Source of the DNA: Sulfurimonas gotlandica GD1
GTDB taxonomy: Bacteria; Campylobacterota; Campylobacteria; Campylobacterales; Sulfurimonadaceae
Length of the DNA stretch: 64,000 bases
NCBI RefSeq assembly: GCF_000242915.1
Contig: NZ_AFRZ01000001.1
Span: 1,922,001-1,986,000 of the forward strand
Direction of reading: 5' to 3'
Part shown: piece after piece, positions 19,874 through 28,792 of the stretch
Layout: each line of letters opens with the position of its first letter
Position numbering within the stretch: position 1 is the first letter of the stretch
Program-made: the position numbers and the translations under genes
Notes under the pieces: generated by a model
Seen by the model: the letters and a program-made list of their open reading frames with translations, nothing else
Database searches by the model: none
Told to the model about the DNA's origin: nothing

Positions 19874-20248
19874 ATGATACACCAATATGATGAGCCAGTA
19901 TACCTAATTAGTATAGTTTCAAAGATTTTAGAGATTCACCCTCAAACTTTACGACAGTATGAGCGTGAAAACCTTGTATGCCCATCTCGTTCAAATGGCC
20001 GCATAAGGCTATACTCACAAAGAGATATAGACAGAATTAAACTTATACTTAGACTGACTCGTGAGCTTGGTGTTAATTTGGCTGGTGTTGATATAATTTT
20101 GAGACTTAAAGAGAATGTAGATGGTATGGAAACAGAGATTGCAGAACTTCGTCATCAGGTTTCTCGTGCCCAGAATAGTCACTCAGTGTCTCCAGATAAG
20201 GCTCTAGTGACTAAAAAGAGCCTCTACGAGATGATAATTTTTGAGTAG
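19874..20248 (+). CDS. hspR: Heat-shock repressor HspR (MerR family)
   Basis: 124 residues. The N-terminal winged helix-turn-helix of the MerR family reads VYLISIVSKILEIHPQTLRQYERENLVCPSRSNGRIRLYS in two parts, with the HPQTLRQYE recognition helix typical of HspR. A short coiled coil follows (EIAELRHQVSRAQ). HspR represses heat-shock chaperone genes and its own operon by binding HAIR elements, usually with DnaK or GroEL feedback. A HAIR-like site is present upstream of cbpA. The ribosome site AAAGGAG is strong. Confidence 0.93.
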   Translation: MIHQYDEPVYLISIVSKILEIHPQTLRQYERENLVCPSRSNGRIRLYSQRDIDRIKLILRLTRELGVNLAGVDIILRLKENVDGMETEIAELRHQVSRAQNSHSVSPDKALVTKKSLYEMIIFE

Positions 20249-20255
20249 AAGTTTT

Positions 20256-21518
20256 CTACTCTTTTAACCTTCTAACATCTGCCCCAACTGCTTCAAGCTT
20301 CTTTTCCAATGCATCATAACCGCGATCTAAGTGGTATATTCTATGTACATTTGTTGTGCCATCTGCAACAAGCCCAGCTAATACTAGAGCACTAGAAGCT
20401 CTTAAATCTGTTGCCATAACATCTGTTCCACTAAGCTTAGTCCCACCGGTAATAGTTGCAACATGCCCATTTAAAGAGATGTCAGCTCCCATTCTTTGAA
20501 GTTCACTTACATGCATAAATCTATTTTCAAATAGTCTTTCTTCAATAATAGAAGTTCCATTTGCTTGAGTAGCAAGTGCAAGGAATTGAGCTTGCATATC
20601 TGTTGGAAATGCTGGGTACTCCTGAGTTACGATCTTTATTGGTTTTATTACATCTGATGGATGAATAGTAATAGTGCTCTCTGTAATAGTAAATTTGCTA
20701 CCCATCTCTTCAAGTTTTGCTAGTACAGAACCTAAATGTTTTGGCTCTACACTGCTAAGAGTAAGTTCAGAGCGACTAATCGCTCCAGCACAAAGGTATG
20801 TACCAGCTTCTATACGATCTGGTATAACCGCAAACTCTTCGATATTTATTAATTTACCATTTGTTCCATGGACAGTTAATATTGCAGTTCCAATACCATC
20901 TATTTGGACTCCGCTAGCATTAAGAATTTCACAAAGCTGAACTACTTCAGGTTCTCTTGCTGCATTGGTTATGGTTGTGTTTCCAGAAGCCAAAGCTGCA
21001 GCCATTACAATATTTGCAGTTCCTGTTACTGTGATTTTATCAAAAATGATATCACAGCCTTTTAGACCATTTGGTGCAGTTGCTTGAATATAACCAGCTT
21101 CTATGCTAATCTTTGCACCCATATGTTCTAAAGCTTTTAAGTGAAGATCAACTGGTCTTTGACCAATAGCACAACCACCAGGAAGAGATACTTCACAGTG
21201 GCCAAATCTAGCTAAAATCGGTCCTAGAACAAGTATAGAAGCTCTCATGGTTTTTACAATATCATAAGTTGCTTTTGTTTGAGTAAGAGTAGAAGTGTCT
21301 ACTACAACTTTGTCATCACGGAAGTCGCACTGAGCACCAAGATTAGATAAAAGTTTTAAAAGAGTCTTTATGTCTGCCACTTGAGGTAAATTTTTTATAT
21401 GAACACTATTGATTGCAAGTATAGTCATAGCAATTAGTGGAAGGGATGCGTTTTTAGCACCAGAGATTTTTATATTTCCATTTAGAGAATTAACTCTTTT
21501 TATCTGTAAGTAGTCCAT
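20256..21518 (-). CDS. murA: UDP-N-acetylglucosamine 1-carboxyvinyltransferase
   Basis: 420 residues. It commits UDP-GlcNAc to peptidoglycan by adding enolpyruvate from PEP. Key residues seen are KNASLP near residue 22-27 (active-site Lys22) and [14 protein letters not shown] with the catalytic and fosfomycin-targeted Cys at about 116. An ATG two codons upstream exists, but AAAAG then lies directly on it and is six bases from the one chosen. It converges on hspR with seven bases between stops. Confidence 0.96.
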   Translation of the reverse strand: MDYLQIKRVNSLNGNIKISGAKNASLPLIAMTILAINSVHIKNLPQVADIKTLLKLLSNLGAQCDFRDDKVVVDTSTLTQTKATYDIVKTMRASILVLGPILARFGHCEVSLPGGCAIGQRPVDLHLKALEHMGAKISIEAGYIQATAPNGLKGCDIIFDKITVTGTANIVMAAALASGNTTITNAAREPEVVQLCEILNASGVQIDGIGTAILTVHGTNGKLINIEEFAVIPDRIEAGTYLCAGAISRSELTLSSVEPKHLGSVLAKLEEMGSKFTITESTITIHPSDVIKPIKIVTQEYPAFPTDMQAQFLALATQANGTSIIEERLFENRFMHVSELQRMGADISLNGHVATITGGTKLSGTDVMATDLRASSALVLAGLVADGTTNVHRIYHLDRGYDALEKKLEAVGADVRRLKE

Positions 21519-21561
21519 CAGCATCTTTTATATTTTAATAATGAAATTATATCTGAATATG

Positions 21562-23946
21562 TTATTTATTTGGCATATAATCTTGTATAAATTTTGTAAA
21601 CTCATCTTTAGGTATCGGCTTAGAAAAGTAGTACCCTTGAAGTTGGTCACAGCCCATTGTTTTTAGTAGCGCTACGTGTTCTAAAGTCTCTACTCCCTCA
21701 GCAACTGTATTGAAGCCAAGGGAGTGAGCCATAGATACTATAGTCTGAACTATAGTCTTGTCATCATCATCTTCTATAATGTCTAGCACAAACGATCTGT
21801 CTATTTTTAATGTGTTTATTGGAAATTTTTTAAGATAAGCCAAAGATGAGTGACCTGTACCAAAGTCATCAATGGCAATCGAAACTCCAATAGCTTTTAA
21901 CTCTGTAAGAATTCTAAGAGTGTTTGTCATATTTGTCATGGAGAGAGTCTCTGTAATCTCAAACTCAACTTGAGACGGACTAACTTGATAGTTATGCAAC
22001 ATAGATGAGATAAATGAGACTAAATTAGGGTCTTGAAACTGTCTAGCAGAAAGATTTATGGCAATTTTCAGACCTACGAGTCCTAGCTTATTCCACTCTT
22101 GGAGTTGAAAAATAGACTCTTCAATAATAATATTACCAAGCTCTATCATCAGACCTGTACTCTCTGCAATGTGAATGAATTGATCTGGAAATATTAGGCC
22201 ATTTGTCGGATGTCTCCACCTTGCTAAGGCTTCTGCTCCAGATATGAAGTTATTTTCAGAATCAATTTTTGCTTGGTAAAAGACTTCAATTCCGGCTTTG
22301 TGTTTAACTGCTTGAATTAGGTCTTGTTCTAGATGCAACTGCTGGTCAACATAGTTGCCCATACTTTGTGAGTAAATTCTGTAGTTGTTTCTGCCACTAT
22401 TTTTGGCTTCATACATTGCTGTATCGGCATTTCTAATTAGCTCTTCAGAATTATCTCCATGATCTGGATATAGTGAGACGCCTATACTTGATGTAATATA
22501 GAGTTGATGATCACCAATGTCGTGTTTACTTTGAAGAGTATGTTGAATCTTAGATGCAATGTTTTGTGCATCAAAAATTGATTTTACAGATGGCAGAAGT
22601 ATTACAAATTCATCTCCACCTAGTCTTGATAAAGTATCTGATTCTCTGATATGAATTTTTAATATCTCTGCAATATGTATAAGCATATCATCACCGACAC
22701 TATGACCAAGAGTATCATTGATTAGTTTAAAGTGGTCTAGATCTAAAAACATTACTGCCAAGTTTGTTTGTTCTCTTTTTGCATACTGAATTGCTTTATG
22801 CATTCTATCTTTTAAAAGTGTTCTGTTAGCAAGACCTGTAAGAGAATCATAGTAAGCAAGTTTTTCAATCGTTTTTTTGTTTTTGATATCGTTTGTTATA
22901 TCCATACTTACAGCAGTTATTCTTACCATGCCTCCTGCTTTTTTACGAACTTTGCCTCTTGTTTGCACATAGATTTCATTTTTACTTTTAAGAATTAGTG
23001 CGTACTTTATATTGAATTTTGAACCATGTTTTATGGCATCTTCAATAACTTTTACAACATTGTCATAATCATCTTTTGATATAAAATCTAAAAAATCTTT
23101 CCATGTGATAGCTGTACCAAACTTAACCCCTAAAATGCGGTAAACTTCATCACTAAGGAGTAGGCTTCCATCTATAACATTGTACTCCCAGCTTCCAACT
23201 TTAGCAATTCTCTGTGCTTCCTTTAGGTGCGCCTCTTTTTGTAAAATAGTATCGTTTAGCTTTTGTGTATTGTCGATATATTTAGTCAATTTTTGAACCA
23301 TAATATTAGCAGATCTGTTAATAGTCCCTATCTCGTCATTTGTTTGTACATTAAAGTGAAAATCTTTTGGCCTATTTGGGTTAAATCTCTCAAACGATGA
23401 TGCTAAGACACTTAATCGCTTTAGTGAGTTATATAGAAGAAAACCAAGTAAAGCAATTGCAAGCCCAAAGATAGATACACCACCAATGAACCATTTATAG
23501 AAGTTTTGCATGTATGTCTTGTATGACTCATTTGAGTATATTATTGTAGTCTTTCCAAGTTCATTTTTAGTAGCTGGGTCGTAGATAACTTTTGTAGATA
23601 CAAAGTGACCTTCATCTTTTAGTTCTTGAATAGATTTATTCTTTTTAGAAAACAGCATAGGTTTTTCAAGAGTAACTGAGTCTATCTTTAAAAGTAGAAT
23701 TTTTTTATGTTTGAGTTGAGCAGTAGCAATTCTTTTTAAATCGCTTGTAAGTCCATAACTTAGGTTCATCGCAATATCTGGAGAAATCTTCTCTTCTATA
23801 GAACTAAGATCTTCTTTGATTAGATAAGTGTAACCTTGAAAGAAGGACTCTTTAGCAATAACTACGATAAAAATTATGAAAATAATCGATGACATAAAAA
23901 GTAAAGAAAGTGTTTTGAATGTCAAAGAAGTAAAAGATATTTTCAT
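21562..23946 (-). CDS. Membrane sensor with HAMP-PAS-GGDEF-EAL domains
   Basis: 794 residues from the ATG at 23946 (TTTAGG upstream). An open frame 55 codons further upstream is rejected because it would cover the start of the divergent gene. Order: TM helix (about 12-35), periplasmic sensor region, second TM (about 150-172), HAMP (about 173-225), PAS (about 240-345), GGDEF (intact motif at about 441) and EAL (intact EALARW at about 572, and DDFGTGHSSL later). GGDEF makes and EAL degrades cyclic di-GMP; both sites look catalytic, so the net activity is not predictable. The sensed ligand is unknown. Confidence 0.93.
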   Translation of the reverse strand: MKISFTSLTFKTLSLLFMSSIIFIIFIVVIAKESFFQGYTYLIKEDLSSIEEKISPDIAMNLSYGLTSDLKRIATAQLKHKKILLLKIDSVTLEKPMLFSKKNKSIQELKDEGHFVSTKVIYDPATKNELGKTTIIYSNESYKTYMQNFYKWFIGGVSIFGLAIALLGFLLYNSLKRLSVLASSFERFNPNRPKDFHFNVQTNDEIGTINRSANIMVQKLTKYIDNTQKLNDTILQKEAHLKEAQRIAKVGSWEYNVIDGSLLLSDEVYRILGVKFGTAITWKDFLDFISKDDYDNVVKVIEDAIKHGSKFNIKYALILKSKNEIYVQTRGKVRKKAGGMVRITAVSMDITNDIKNKKTIEKLAYYDSLTGLANRTLLKDRMHKAIQYAKREQTNLAVMFLDLDHFKLINDTLGHSVGDDMLIHIAEILKIHIRESDTLSRLGGDEFVILLPSVKSIFDAQNIASKIQHTLQSKHDIGDHQLYITSSIGVSLYPDHGDNSEELIRNADTAMYEAKNSGRNNYRIYSQSMGNYVDQQLHLEQDLIQAVKHKAGIEVFYQAKIDSENNFISGAEALARWRHPTNGLIFPDQFIHIAESTGLMIELGNIIIEESIFQLQEWNKLGLVGLKIAINLSARQFQDPNLVSFISSMLHNYQVSPSQVEFEITETLSMTNMTNTLRILTELKAIGVSIAIDDFGTGHSSLAYLKKFPINTLKIDRSFVLDIIEDDDDKTIVQTIVSMAHSLGFNTVAEGVETLEHVALLKTMGCDQLQGYYFSKPIPKDEFTKFIQDYMPNK

Positions 23947-24047
23947 GATTGATAACCTAAATTTAATATAAAGATTATACTCTTTAATAGATAAAGGAAT
24001 GCTTTTTTGATATACTTTTGCAATTACCTGACACAATAGGAAACACG

Positions 24048-24476
24048 ATGAGTTCAGCTCTTGATAGACTAAAAAATCTAACAAATAAAATATCTTCTTA
24101 TGAGACTGCAAGAAAAGAAAATTTAAACATTTTAAAAAAACTATATACTCAAACTGGCATAGACAAAAAAGTTGAAAACTTTTCAGATTTGTTTGATTTT
24201 AAAGCTATAAATCTCTCAGGAGCTTCACTTTTAAGTGAAAGCTTAGGCGAGATAAAAAAGGGAAAATATCTTCAAGTTCTAGCAATAAGTTATGATAAGA
24301 ATGCTGCACAAAAAAGTAAAAACACATCTTTAGCATACTTTGGAAAAGTTGAAAATGTAGACAGTGCTTTAAAAGATATAGTTGTTGAGTTTATTATTAG
24401 ATACAGATTTGAGAAAAGTTTTATAACTCTGGAGAACTACTACGATATGATAGGCACATTTTCAACGAATGAGTAA
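24048..24476 (+). CDS. Small helical protein of unknown function
   Basis: 142 residues from the ATG at 24048, which follows AGGAAA at good spacing; a TTG 10 codons upstream lacks a ribosome site. Helical N-terminal half (LDRLKNLTNKISSYETARKENLNILKKLY), then a mixed region ending with FSTNE. No signal or membrane segment. It overlaps the next gene by eight bases and starts a six-gene run to rsmD. Family not recognised. Confidence 0.75.
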   Translation: MSSALDRLKNLTNKISSYETARKENLNILKKLYTQTGIDKKVENFSDLFDFKAINLSGASLLSESLGEIKKGKYLQVLAISYDKNAAQKSKNTSLAYFGKVENVDSALKDIVVEFIIRYRFEKSFITLENYYDMIGTFSTNE

Positions 24477-25008
24477 ATTTTATTTTTTCTTATGGCTTAG
24501 ATGGTCTGTAAGACTTACCCTATGCAGTACTATCTTGGCATCTGTACTTTCACTTCTTGCTACCTTCTATACATATCTTAGTCAGGGTATGGTGACTCTA
24601 AACAGTGAAGTAGTAAAAGCATTAGTGGATGTATTTGTGTTTTGGTTCCCAGTTCTTTGGAGTTTTACGCTTCTTCTGGCACTTTTCAGAGATCTGAAAT
24701 ATATTTTCAATAGTTGCGTCTACGGATATGAGCTTAAATTATATTCTTGTGATGGCAAAGAACTCTTAGAGCAGGTTGGTTATGGTGACTTGGTAAAAGT
24801 TTGGAGAAAATGGTTTATGCTAATCATTTGGCTTGTTGGTTCTTTAATGGTTTTATCTTTAATATATACATACTTTTTTACTACATACAGTGGCGTTTTC
24901 GATTGGTTTAATATCTACTGGTTATTTTCTTTTTTACTTATTAGCGGTTACTTCTCATTTATACTCATGTCAGCTAGATGCAAAAGAGTAAAAGTAGAAA
25001 AATGTTAA
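24469..25008 (+). CDS. Inner-membrane protein of unknown function
   Basis: 179 residues with four predicted membrane helices: about 12-38, 55-78, 112-137 and 145-168. A cytoplasmic loop between the second and third carries YGYELKLYSCDGKELLEQVGYGDLVKVWRKW. No known domain is visible. Overlaps with both neighbours (8 bases upstream, 7 downstream) show translational coupling. Confidence 0.78.
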   Translation: MSKFYFFLWLRWSVRLTLCSTILASVLSLLATFYTYLSQGMVTLNSEVVKALVDVFVFWFPVLWSFTLLLALFRDLKYIFNSCVYGYELKLYSCDGKELLEQVGYGDLVKVWRKWFMLIIWLVGSLMVLSLIYTYFFTTYSGVFDWFNIYWLFSFLLISGYFSFILMSARCKRVKVEKC

Positions 25009-25697
25009 TTTTTTTAGATGTTGAGACTACAGGTTTAGAAGAAATAGACAGGGTCTGTTCTATCGGTATTGTCTGGTCTGAAGATGGAGAAAACAGAACT
25101 ATATATGAGTTGGTGAATGAAGGTAAAAAAATACCCTCACTAGCATCTAGTATCAATCACATAACAAACGAGATGCTAAAAGGTAAACCAAAGTTTCAGG
25201 AAAGTGAAGCATATAAATTACTTACTCAACACAATAATGAAGATACAACTATTGTAGGTCACAATATAAAGTTTGATTTGGCGATGTTAAAAAAATCTGG
25301 CTTTAATTTTATTGGCGAGATTATAGATACACTAAGGGTGACAAAGCATCTTGTGAGTGAATGTGAACAGTTTTCTCTGCAGTTTTTGAGGTATGAGTTA
25401 AAACTATATAAAGAGGAAAAAGAACTTCTTCAAGCTCACCATGCACTGAGTGATGCGACAATTGCTAAAAACCTTTACGAGTATCTTTTAGAGATACAAC
25501 CAAAAGAAAAACTTGCTAAGTTAAGCTTTGAAAATGTTCTGCTTTCAAAGTTTGGATTTGGAAAGTATAATGGTCGTTATATTGAGGAAATTTGTATGTG
25601 TGATAGAGGATATTTGGATTGGATGCTAGCTAATATTCTGGATTTAGATGAAGATTTGCGCTATAGTATCGAATATTATTTAAGGGAAGTCTCATGA
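25002..25697 (+). CDS. DnaQ-family 3'-5' exonuclease (ExoX-like)
   Basis: 231 residues from the ATG at 25002; an ATG eight codons upstream would add a polar leader without a ribosome site. DEDDh exonuclease motifs are all present: FLDVETTG (ExoI, about 4-11), GHNIKFDLAML (ExoII) and HHALSDA (ExoIII). The C-terminal segment FGFGKYNGRYIEEICMCDRG resembles the extra domain of exonuclease X. It may be a repair or RNA-processing nuclease rather than the replicative epsilon subunit. Confidence 0.88.
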   Translation: MLIFLDVETTGLEEIDRVCSIGIVWSEDGENRTIYELVNEGKKIPSLASSINHITNEMLKGKPKFQESEAYKLLTQHNNEDTTIVGHNIKFDLAMLKKSGFNFIGEIIDTLRVTKHLVSECEQFSLQFLRYELKLYKEEKELLQAHHALSDATIAKNLYEYLLEIQPKEKLAKLSFENVLLSKFGFGKYNGRYIEEICMCDRGYLDWMLANILDLDEDLRYSIEYYLREVS

Positions 25698-26062
25698 AAA
25701 TTGCAGTTGAGTGCAAGTCGCCATTATTACAAAAATCATTAGAGATATTTTTATCTTCACATTTAAGTTCTTTAAAGCAGTGCGACATCGTTGTTCGTGA
25801 CTTTAAAGCTCTTGATGACGATAGAACTTTTTATATTTCAAAAGATAGTGGTTCAGATCTGATAAAACCATTTTCAAAATCAGCACTTATTCTTGCACTT
25901 GAAAAGAGATATGAGACTCTTTCTCCTCAACCAAAAGAAGCGTTCAATTCTTTTACTGATGGGACTGCTGACTTTAGCATCTTAGAGAAGCGAATTGATA
26001 TTCTTACCCAAGAGTATAAAGAAAATATTTTAAAGGCAGTAAGAGCATTTTATGAAGAATAG
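25694..26062 (+). CDS. Small protein of unknown function
   Basis: 122 residues, no export signal. MKIAVECKSPLLQKSLEIFL then FYISKDSGSDLIKPFSKSAL. This loosely recalls a response-regulator-like beta/alpha arrangement, and KPFSKSALILAL is like the conserved Lys-Pro end of a receiver, but the phospho-acceptor Asp is not obvious. It overlaps both neighbours (4 bases upstream, 11 downstream). Confidence 0.72.
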   Translation: MKIAVECKSPLLQKSLEIFLSSHLSSLKQCDIVVRDFKALDDDRTFYISKDSGSDLIKPFSKSALILALEKRYETLSPQPKEAFNSFTDGTADFSILEKRIDILTQEYKENILKAVRAFYEE

Positions 26063-26660
26063 TGATAAAAGTAAATCATTAACAAAAAAAATAATATCTG
26101 GAAAATTTAAAAACAAAGTTTTAAAACTCCCATCCAAAACAACTACGCGCTCATCTAAGTCAATAGTTTTAGAATCTTTTTTTAACACTATACAGTTTGA
26201 CATCATAGATGCTACTTTCGTTGAAGTCTTCTCTGGAAGCGGTTCTATAGGTCTTGAAGCTCTTAGCCGTGGTGCAAACAACATACTTTTTATGGAACAA
26301 GACAGAGATGCAATAAAAGTCTTAAAAGAAAACATCTCTCTTACTGACCCATCTGCATGTGAAGTATTTAGTGGAGACAGTTTTTCAAATATAAACACTG
26401 TTATATCTACACTCAAGAGAAATAAACAGAGTGCATACTTTTACATCGATCCACCTTTTAGCATCAGAGAGGGCATGGAAGATATTTATGACAAGATGAT
26501 TACTATGATAGCATCTATACCTCCAGAGCTTACAGAGCTAATAATCATCGAGCACATGACAGGTTTAGAGATACCTGAGACTATAGGTGCATTTAAGATG
26601 AAAAAATTTAAAAAGTTTGGGAATACTTCATTAACTTATCTAGAAGAAAATATGGAATAG
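26052..26660 (+). CDS. rsmD: 16S rRNA (guanine-N2)-methyltransferase RsmD
   Basis: 202 residues. It methylates G966 of 16S rRNA in E. coli. Motifs are ISGKFKNKVLKLP near the N-terminus, the SAM-binding FVEVFSGSGSIGLEALSRGA, and the catalytic YIDPPFS (the DPPF form of NPPY). The end is LTYLEENME. Last gene of the 24.0-26.7 kb run and coupled to the upstream gene by an 11-base overlap. Confidence 0.92.
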   Translation: MKNSDKSKSLTKKIISGKFKNKVLKLPSKTTTRSSKSIVLESFFNTIQFDIIDATFVEVFSGSGSIGLEALSRGANNILFMEQDRDAIKVLKENISLTDPSACEVFSGDSFSNINTVISTLKRNKQSAYFYIDPPFSIREGMEDIYDKMITMIASIPPELTELIIIEHMTGLEIPETIGAFKMKKFKKFGNTSLTYLEENME

Positions 26661-26696
26661 GAATTGCTGAGTAATAGCTAGTTACAAGGACTCGTT

Positions 26697-27743
26697 ATGA
26701 AAACAATTATTTTACTCTTACTTACTATTTCTACAATTTACGCTACTAAAATCAATGATGTTGCTAACATCGTAGGTGTACGCGAGAATCAGATTATAGG
26801 TTACTCACTTGTTGTCGGTCTAAAAAAGACTGGTGATGGTACTACCTCAAAATTTACACTTCAATCAATCTCAAACATGTTAAAAGCCATGAATATAGAT
26901 ATGAACCCAATCGATATAAAATCAAAAAATGTTGCAGCCGTTGTTGTAACTGCCAATCTTGGAGCATTTGCAAAACAAGGTGACAAGTTTGATATCACTG
27001 TCTCTTCTATTGGAGATGCAAAATCTTTAGAGGGTGGAACACTTTTGATGACACCACTAAAAGGGGTTGATGGCAAGATATATGCTTTGGCACAAGGTCA
27101 CATCAGTATTGGCGGTAAAAACTCAAGAGGTGCAGGAAGTGAGTCTCATCCAACTGTAGGTATTGTTTTTGAGGGTGGATTTGTAGAGCGTGAGATTAGC
27201 ATCGACTTGTACAATCAAGAGTACGCAACACTATCACTAAAAGAATCAAATATGAAAAATAGTGTAGCAATACAAACAGCTATAAATGATTTTTATAACA
27301 CGCAAGTTGCAGTAGCAATGGATCCAAGAACAATCAAACTAAAATGTCCACAAAACAGAAGTATGATAGAGTTTCTAGCTGAAGTTCAAGATATTGACAT
27401 GGAATATAAACCAAGTAATAAAATTATTATTAATGAGAGAACAGGAACTATAATTGCTGGAGTAAATATAGAAGTAAAACCAATAGTAATAACTCATGGA
27501 GACATAACTATAAAAATCCTATCACAGGACACTCTATCTCAACCTGAAGGTTCAATGGCGGTAGATAATGATTTAGTAATTGGGCTAAATCAAAATGAGA
27601 TATACACTAAAAATGGAACTACAACTGTAGCAAATATAGTTCGTTCTCTAAAAAAGCTTGGAGCGTCTCCTAAAGATATTATATCTATCTTGGAAGCTAT
27701 GAAAAGTGCTGGTAGTATCTCAGCTCAACTAAAAATCATCTAA
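26697..27743 (+). CDS. flgI: Flagellar P-ring protein FlgI
   Basis: 348 residues with a signal peptide (MKTIILLLLTISTIYA). It forms the periplasmic P ring around the flagellar rod. Family motifs are INDVANIVGVRENQIIGYSLVVGL just after the signal, then KNVAAVVVTANLGAF and the C-terminal ILEAMKSAGSISAQL. First of the flgI-flgJ-flgM-flgN-flgK cluster. I see no sigma-54 or sigma-28 promoter directly upstream. Confidence 0.97.
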   Translation: MKTIILLLLTISTIYATKINDVANIVGVRENQIIGYSLVVGLKKTGDGTTSKFTLQSISNMLKAMNIDMNPIDIKSKNVAAVVVTANLGAFAKQGDKFDITVSSIGDAKSLEGGTLLMTPLKGVDGKIYALAQGHISIGGKNSRGAGSESHPTVGIVFEGGFVEREISIDLYNQEYATLSLKESNMKNSVAIQTAINDFYNTQVAVAMDPRTIKLKCPQNRSMIEFLAEVQDIDMEYKPSNKIIINERTGTIIAGVNIEVKPIVITHGDITIKILSQDTLSQPEGSMAVDNDLVIGLNQNEIYTKNGTTTVANIVRSLKKLGASPKDIISILEAMKSAGSISAQLKII

Positions 27744-27758
27744 GAAAAAGGAGACATT

Positions 27759-28061
27759 ATGTATGGTTCTAACTCTATTAATATGCAAGCTCAGATGATG
27801 TCACAAAATCAGAGTGTTCCAAAAATAGATACAAATACTAATGATGCTAAACTCAGAGAACAAACAGATGCTTTTGAGTCTGTAATACTAAAGATGCTTA
27901 TGGATAATGCTATGAAAGATGAGAAAAATCTTTTTTCACAGCAGAATGATCCAGGAGATAAAATATACAAATCAATGTATAGAGAGGAACTTGCAAAAGC
28001 AAGTGCAGGAGGCTTTGGGTTTTCTCAGATGCTTTATGACTTTTTAAGTCAAAAAAGTTGA
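27759..28061 (+). CDS. flgJ: Rod-binding protein, FlgJ N-terminal domain only
   Basis: 100 residues. It matches only the rod-capping domain of FlgJ: LREQTDAFESVILKMLMDNAM, and GDKIYKSMYREELAKASAGGFGFSQML. The C-terminal muramidase of enteric FlgJ is absent, as is usual in this phylum, so peptidoglycan opening must be done by another enzyme. AAAGGAG ribosome site; 15 bases after flgI. Confidence 0.88.
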   Translation: MYGSNSINMQAQMMSQNQSVPKIDTNTNDAKLREQTDAFESVILKMLMDNAMKDEKNLFSQQNDPGDKIYKSMYREELAKASAGGFGFSQMLYDFLSQKS

Positions 28062-28071
28062 AGTTTTTTCT

Positions 28072-28119
28072 TTTATTGTCGATATAGCTGTATATTATAA
28101 AGTCTATATGGACAATAAA
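28072..28119 (+). repeat. 16-bp inverted repeat with CGATAT box before flgM
   Basis: Left arm 28072-28087 and right arm 28104-28119 pair at 15 of 16 positions, with one central G/G mismatch and a 16-base spacer. CGATAT at 28080-28085 matches the -10 form of campylobacterotal FliA (sigma-28) promoters. The right arm ends just before the flgM ribosome site AAAGGA. It may be an operator, an RNA hairpin controlling flgM, or a terminator of flgJ, but no U tract follows. Confidence 0.65.
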
Positions 28120-28129
28120 AGGATAAGTT

Positions 28130-28336
28130 ATGATTTCGCAAATAAATAGTTCTGCGGTTCGTGGTGCTTACGCTAGTAACTTTGGAGAATCTAAAGAAAC
28201 TAGTAAAGCCTCGACGAATATTACAAAACAAGGTGATACTAGCAAGGTGGAGAGAATAAAAGAAGCTCTTGAATCTGGCGAGTATAAAATTAACCTAGAG
28301 GCTCTTTCACAGAAGATAGCTGAAGAGTTGTTGTAG
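28130..28336 (+). CDS. flgM: Anti-sigma-28 factor FlgM
   Basis: 68 residues, the short FlgM type. It holds FliA inactive until the hook is complete. The C-terminal sigma-binding helices read SKVERIKEALESGEYKINLEALSQKIAEELL, given here as two parts: SKVERIKEALESGEYKI and NLEALSQKIAEELL. The N-terminal half is polar and unstructured (SNFGESKETSKASTN). A candidate FliA promoter lies upstream, which would give negative feedback. Confidence 0.88.
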   Translation: MISQINSSAVRGAYASNFGESKETSKASTNITKQGDTSKVERIKEALESGEYKINLEALSQKIAEELL

Positions 28337-28356
28337 GTTTAAATACAAGATAGGGG

Positions 28357-28791
28357 TTGAAGATGTTGTCTCATCATTTACAGGGTGCCTTAATTGATTT
28401 AAGGGATTTAATAAAAATTACTGAGTCTGATATAGCAGATATAAAAGAAGCTAAGAATGATCCGCAATTTGACAGATTATCACTAAAAGAAGAAAAGCTT
28501 AAAAGCTTCGAGCAAAAAAAAGCTATGATTGATCATGAAATATCATCTTTAATGACTAAAAATCCTGATATGGATTTACCAGAACTTCTTAGTAAAGAAC
28601 AACATTTACAACTAGATGAATTAAAAAAAGAACTAAATAATCTTAGAGATGTGAACAAACACTACGCAAGACTTGTCTTGGTTGTTAGTAATTTATATAA
28701 TACATTTTTAGAAAGAGTTGTTCCTACCGAGATGCAAGGTTACAATAAGGTTGCATCTAAAAACCCATCTATCTTGGAAGTGAGAGTGTAA
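28357..28791 (+). CDS. Probable FlgN-type flagellar export chaperone
   Basis: 144 residues, almost all helical and charged, with long amphipathic helices (LIDLRDLIKITESDIADIKEA; LDELKKELNNLRDVNKHYA). Position between flgM and flgK and the size fit FlgN, the chaperone of hook-associated proteins FlgK and FlgL. The assignment rests on context and helical pattern rather than on a motif. The stop and the flgK start are one base apart. Confidence 0.7.
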   Translation: MKMLSHHLQGALIDLRDLIKITESDIADIKEAKNDPQFDRLSLKEEKLKSFEQKKAMIDHEISSLMTKNPDMDLPELLSKEQHLQLDELKKELNNLRDVNKHYARLVLVVSNLYNTFLERVVPTEMQGYNKVASKNPSILEVRV

Positions 28792-28792
28792 T

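Noticed and set aside
23947-24111. 55-codon N-terminal extension of the GGDEF-EAL protein
   Set aside because: It would overlap the start of the divergent 24048 gene; the ATG at 23946 precedes the first TM helix at normal distance.
26661-26696. Sigma-54 promoter in front of flgI
   Set aside because: No GG-N10-GC core at the right place in the 36-base gap.
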